Part shown: positions 4,688 through 8,143 of the stretch, one piece after another
Numbering within the stretch: position 1 is the first letter of the stretch
Layout: each line of letters begins with the position of its first letter
Notes under the pieces: model-generated
Databases searched by the model: none
Seen by the model: the letters and a program-made list of their open reading frames with translations, nothing else
Told to the model about the DNA's origin: nothing
Assembly: GCA_001828295.1 (NCBI GenBank)
Contig: MHYI01000266.1
Coordinates: forward strand, 1 to 8,143
Direction: 5' to 3'
Source of the DNA: Planctomycetes bacterium RBG_16_41_13
GTDB lineage: Bacteria > Planctomycetota > Brocadiia > Brocadiales > Brocadiaceae
DNA: 8,143 bases
Position numbers and translations under genes: made by a program

Positions 4688-6511
4688 TTACCTCCCCTCA
4701 TTGCACAGGGATTCCATAAATTTTCCCTTCATAGAGAGTTTGTAGAGTTGACGGTAAAGGCTGTCTTTTTTTAGTAATTCCTCATGAGTGCCCTCTTCTA
4801 CAATTTCTCCCCTGTTTAATTCAATTATTTTATCACAATGAAGTATGGTTGATAGCCGATGGGCAATCAAAATAGATGTTTTACCTTTTGTAATTTTATG
4901 CATCGCTTCCTGGATAAAAACTTCTGAAATGGGGTCCATGCTGGAAGTCGCCTCGTCCAGAATGATAATTTGAGGGTCGTACAGAATAATCCTTGATAGT
5001 GAAATAAATTGCCGCTCCCCTACCGAAAGATTTGCTCCCCGCTCAGATATTTTCGTATCCAATCCATCTTGCATCCGATTAATAAACGGCATTAAACCTA
5101 AAGAATTAATTATGGACAACAATTCGGAATCCTCCATGTGCCTGAACAATGTAATATTTTCCCGCAACGTGCCCGAAAACAAAAAAACATCCTGACTGAT
5201 ATATCCAATCATGTACCGCAACCCAATCTTCTCAATTTTTTTTATATCAATCCCATCAATAAAAATCGCCCCCCTTTGAATTTCATAAAACCGTGTCAAC
5301 ACATTGGCAATAGACGTTTTGCCGCTTCCGGTCACACCTACTAACGCAACTGACTGGCCGTGTTTTACCTGAAAAGAAATATCCTTCAATACAAAATCGC
5401 TGTCGTTATAAGCAAACCAGACATTACGAAAGAGTATATCTCCCTTAAATTCCCTTTTGGGGATTTCCCTGTAGGGATTTGCAATACTATAATCCGGTTC
5501 CTGTTGTTCTTCCATTAAACCGAATACACGTTCCGAAGAAGCCATCGCCCCTTGAAAAATGTTATACTTTTCAATTATATCCCGTATTGGGTCGAACAAA
5601 TTGTGAACATACGTCAGAAATGTCACTAAAACTCCCAAAGTAAGAAACCCATCAAGGTGTCTCATTCCGCCATACCATAAAATAATGGCAATGGTAAAAC
5701 CGCTCACCATGTGGATTGATGGCTGAAAAATTGCAAAGTATGTAATGTACTTTGCTTGTTCCTTCAAATGGTCATCACTGATTTCTCCAAATATCTCATA
5801 ATTCTTCCCTTCCCGGTTGAAAAGTTGTATCACTTTCATCCCCGTAATATTTTCATTGAGATAAGAGTTTATCTGCGCCAGTTTGCGGCGTATTTCACGA
5901 AACGAATTTTTCATACGGGCGCCGAACCAGTATGCCAATATTATCATTATTGGAAATGCCAAAAGACTCAACAACCCAAGCTGTACATCCAGGAGAAACA
6001 TTGCGACAATAATCCCCCCTATTATAAACAGGTCTCCTATTACGGTGATAACACCCACAGAAAAAAGCTCGCTGATGGAAGCAATGTCATTTGTCAACCG
6101 CGTAACAATTCTGCCTACAGGATTTTTGTCGAAAAACGAGACCGGCAATGACTGGATGTGGTTAAAAAGTTCCATGCGCATGTCCATTGTTACTTTTTGC
6201 CCAATCATTTGTAAATTATAGCTCTGAATTACTATCAACAATAGCCGTACCGTTTTCATTCCAAACAACGCAATTGCCGTTTTGTATAATAGCGATATAT
6301 CACCATTGACAATACCATGGTCAATCGCATAACCAAAAAGATACGGTCCCATTAAAAAAAGAATTGTGCCTGCTATAACAATGAAAAGCGATACTATGCC
6401 CAACGCCTTATATCGTAAAACATAAGACAACAGTTTTCTCATCACAACCCTATTAAAACCCCTCGTGGGTGTCCTGTCTTTGCTGAAATAGTCTTTATTT
6501 TGCATATTCAC
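4688..6511 (-). CDS. ABC exporter half-transporter, catalytic-type subunit (MdlB/BmrD-like)
   Basis: This 607-residue half-transporter has an N-terminal type I exporter membrane domain (about residues 30-320, six helices) with the coupling motif FFDKNPVGRIVTRLTND. An ATPase domain follows. It carries Walker A GVTGSGKTS (392-400), Q-loop YISQDVFLFSGT, signature LSVGERQ (495-501), Walker B ending LDEA with catalytic Glu520, D-loop SSMD and H-loop His551. The signature departs from LSGGQ at two places. This fits the known heterodimeric exporters (LmrCD, BmrCD, TM287/288), where this subunit supplies the intact Walker site and the poor signature. The substrate is unknown, with drugs or lipids being typical. 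The GTG start at 6511 has no clear ribosome site, and ATG 6505 two codons later is an alternative. It lies 37 bases after the upstream half-transporter, as one operon. Confidence 0.93.
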   Translation of the reverse strand: MNMQNKDYFSKDRTPTRGFNRVVMRKLLSYVLRYKALGIVSLFIVIAGTILFLMGPYLFGYAIDHGIVNGDISLLYKTAIALFGMKTVRLLLIVIQSYNLQMIGQKVTMDMRMELFNHIQSLPVSFFDKNPVGRIVTRLTNDIASISELFSVGVITVIGDLFIIGGIIVAMFLLDVQLGLLSLLAFPIMIILAYWFGARMKNSFREIRRKLAQINSYLNENITGMKVIQLFNREGKNYEIFGEISDDHLKEQAKYITYFAIFQPSIHMVSGFTIAIILWYGGMRHLDGFLTLGVLVTFLTYVHNLFDPIRDIIEKYNIFQGAMASSERVFGLMEEQQEPDYSIANPYREIPKREFKGDILFRNVWFAYNDSDFVLKDISFQVKHGQSVALVGVTGSGKTSIANVLTRFYEIQRGAIFIDGIDIKKIEKIGLRYMIGYISQDVFLFSGTLRENITLFRHMEDSELLSIINSLGLMPFINRMQDGLDTKISERGANLSVGERQFISLSRIILYDPQIIILDEATSSMDPISEVFIQEAMHKITKGKTSILIAHRLSTILHCDKIIELNRGEIVEEGTHEELLKKDSLYRQLYKLSMKGKFMESLCNEGR

Positions 6512-6548
6512 GTATTGCTTTTAAATAAAATATTTTTTATAACAATTT

Positions 6549-8143
6549 TTATTTTCCATCCTGCTCATTCTGTATTTCTATGCCTTCTTCCAGCTCCTCT
6601 TCCCTATAAAGCGCCGAATATTCTCCGTTCATTTTCATAAGCTCTGCATGTGTACCCTTCTCAACAATCATGCCCTCTTTCATAACAACAATTACGTCAA
6701 AATCCCTGATAGCCGGTAATCTGTGGGTAACGATAATGAGTGTTTTGCCTGGAAATTTTGTCGCTATGTTGTGCAGAATAAAATGTTCCCCCTGAACATC
6801 CACCGCAGAGAGGCAATCATCCATAATGATAATGTCCGGATTTACTGCCAGCGCACGCGCAATGGTTAATCTTTGTTTCTGCCCGCCCGACAAATTAACT
6901 CCGCGTTCGCCTAAATAACTTTCATACTGGTCGGGTAGTTTTTGGATTTCTGCCTCCATTTTCACCATACGGGCAAGTTCTCTTACGTTTTCAGCAGTAC
7001 CCGCCCCTGCATTGCCAAACAAAATAGCATCTGCAATGCGTTCAGAAAACAAAAATGCCTCCTGAGGAACAAAACCAATACCCCTGCGCAACAATGTAAC
7101 ATCCATAGCATTGATATCTATGCCGTCTATAAACACCGTCCCGTCTTTTACTGCTAGTATCCGGGGCAAAAGGCTTAACAACGTTGTTTTACCGCTGCCG
7201 ATAGACCCTACAATTGCCACACGTTGTCCAGCGCGTATTTTAAGGTGTATGCCCTTTAATATCCATTTATCCTGTTTATAATATTGAAAATGTACGTCCC
7301 TGAACTCAATATCTCCTCTCAACGCTACTTTTTTATTTGTTATAGGGTGCTTGTCGATCTCAGGCTTTGCCTCCATCACCTCATCAATACGTTTCATAGA
7401 CGCATTGCCGCGCTGCAATAATGATACACACCAACCTACAGCCGTCATAGGCCAAATCATCATTGATATGTAACTTTGAAAGGCGACCAGGGTGCCAAGC
7501 GTAATCTCACCTTGAATTACCATCCTTCCGCCAATACAAAGCAATATAATTATGCCCAAATAAGTAATATACTCAAAGGCCGGACCCAAAAGAGACTGCG
7601 GAATGGCAAGCTTAAGATTTTTCTTTACAAAATCTCCTGACAATTCCCGCAAAACCGCTTCTTCTTGTTGGGAAATGTTAAATGACTTTACCACACGGAT
7701 ACCGGAAATACTTTCCCTGACCTTTTCGCTGATTCTTGAAAATTGTTCCTGAACGCTACAAAACTGGCGGTCAATAACATTCCTGATTTTATAAGCAATA
7801 AAAGGCGTTAAGGGCATCAATATACAGGTAAATAATGATAGTTTGGGGGACAACCAGATAATAATTGGTGGAATTACTATAAAATACAACAAGGCATCAA
7901 GCCCGATTAATAATCCAGGTCCCACTGCCATACGGATGGCATTCATATCGTTTGTAGCTCTGGACATCAGATCGCCCGTTTTATATTTCTGGAAAAAACG
8001 CTGTGATTGTGTTTCTATATGCTTAAAAAAAGCCATACGGAGGTCATGCTCGCACCGAAAAGACGTTCCTATGAAATATATCCGCCACACATAGCGGCAT
8101 ACCCCCTGGAAAAATGTCGCCAGGAGAAATAAGCCGATATAAT
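6549..8143 (-). CDS. ABC exporter half-transporter, degenerate-site subunit (MdlA/BmrC-like), 5' end cut
   Basis: The frame is open to the right edge. The residues before a possible GTG at 8090 (reading LFLLATFFQGVCRYVW) look like transmembrane helix 2, so that GTG is not the real start and roughly 50-70 residues are missing. The visible 530 residues hold the rest of the membrane domain with the coupling motif FFQKYKTGDLMSRATNDM, then the ATPase domain. That domain has Walker A GSIGSGKTT (7182-7208), Q-loop FVPQEAFLFSE, a consensus signature LSGGQ (6879-6893), Walker B IIIMDD and an intact H-loop THRL. The second Asp of MDD (codon 6816-6818) replaces the catalytic Glu, which marks the degenerate site of heterodimeric exporters. 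The C-terminus is acidic (EEELEEGIEIQNEQDGK). It probably pairs with the product of the next gene, and both span the inner membrane. The promoter lies outside the window. Confidence 0.93.
   Translation of the reverse strand, partial: YIGLFLLATFFQGVCRYVWRIYFIGTSFRCEHDLRMAFFKHIETQSQRFFQKYKTGDLMSRATNDMNAIRMAVGPGLLIGLDALLYFIVIPPIIIWLSPKLSLFTCILMPLTPFIAYKIRNVIDRQFCSVQEQFSRISEKVRESISGIRVVKSFNISQQEEAVLRELSGDFVKKNLKLAIPQSLLGPAFEYITYLGIIILLCIGGRMVIQGEITLGTLVAFQSYISMMIWPMTAVGWCVSLLQRGNASMKRIDEVMEAKPEIDKHPITNKKVALRGDIEFRDVHFQYYKQDKWILKGIHLKIRAGQRVAIVGSIGSGKTTLLSLLPRILAVKDGTVFIDGIDINAMDVTLLRRGIGFVPQEAFLFSERIADAILFGNAGAGTAENVRELARMVKMEAEIQKLPDQYESYLGERGVNLSGGQKQRLTIARALAVNPDIIIMDDCLSAVDVQGEHFILHNIATKFPGKTLIIVTHRLPAIRDFDVIVVMKEGMIVEKGTHAELMKMNGEYSALYREEELEEGIEIQNEQDGK

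Noticed and set aside
4484..4774. 96-codon plus-strand frame across the MITE and the end of the ABC gene
   Set aside because: It is made of inverted repeats and antisense ABC sequence, so it is a by-chance frame.
8088..8090. GTG as start of the second ABC gene
   Set aside because: The frame continues upstream with transmembrane-like residues to the window edge, so the gene is cut rather than starting here.

Overview
This is a bacterial chromosomal window of moderate to low GC. It has two operons that converge on a short repeat-rich gap, plus the end of a third gene and a long gene-free stretch. The best guess for the source is a Gram-negative-type bacterium with a lipid-linked sugar pathway. 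The dispersed palindromic repeats (a Ctctgcggtga-type repeat, a cacagatt-type repeat, nested palindromes) resemble what I associate with anammox Planctomycetes (Brocadia/Kuenenia group). That assignment rests on general impression only, and no marker gene here proves it.

Layout: (1) 2-724, plus strand: the 3' end of a coiled-coil protein with a C-terminal TPR unit, followed by a probable terminator. (2) 725-1650: about 930 bp with no credible gene, holding several hairpins and decayed dispersed repeats. (3) 1651-4426, plus strand: three genes joined by two 4-base ATGA overlaps. They encode an ArnT/PMT-like membrane glycosyltransferase (GT-C), a GT2 polyprenyl-phosphate-type glycosyltransferase, and a stand-alone LAB_N-domain membrane protein. 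(4) 4427-4687: a 156-bp MITE-like element with terminal inverted repeats and a perfect 8-bp target-site duplication, inserted at the foot of a strong hairpin between the two operons. (5) 4688-8143, minus strand: two half-transporter genes of a heterodimeric ABC exporter. The upstream one runs off the right edge.

How the genes may work together: the triad has the parts of a three-step envelope-modification route. The GT2 enzyme would load a sugar onto a polyprenyl phosphate at the cytoplasmic face. The small LAB_N protein is a plausible, unproven candidate for moving or handling the carrier. The GT-C enzyme would transfer the sugar to an acceptor on the outer face. The acceptor (lipid A, another lipid, or a protein) cannot be told from the sequence. 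The ABC pair shows the expected split of one consensus and one degenerate ATP site, with Asp in place of the catalytic Glu in one subunit and a non-consensus signature in the other. No link between the ABC pair and the triad is visible beyond their being neighbours.
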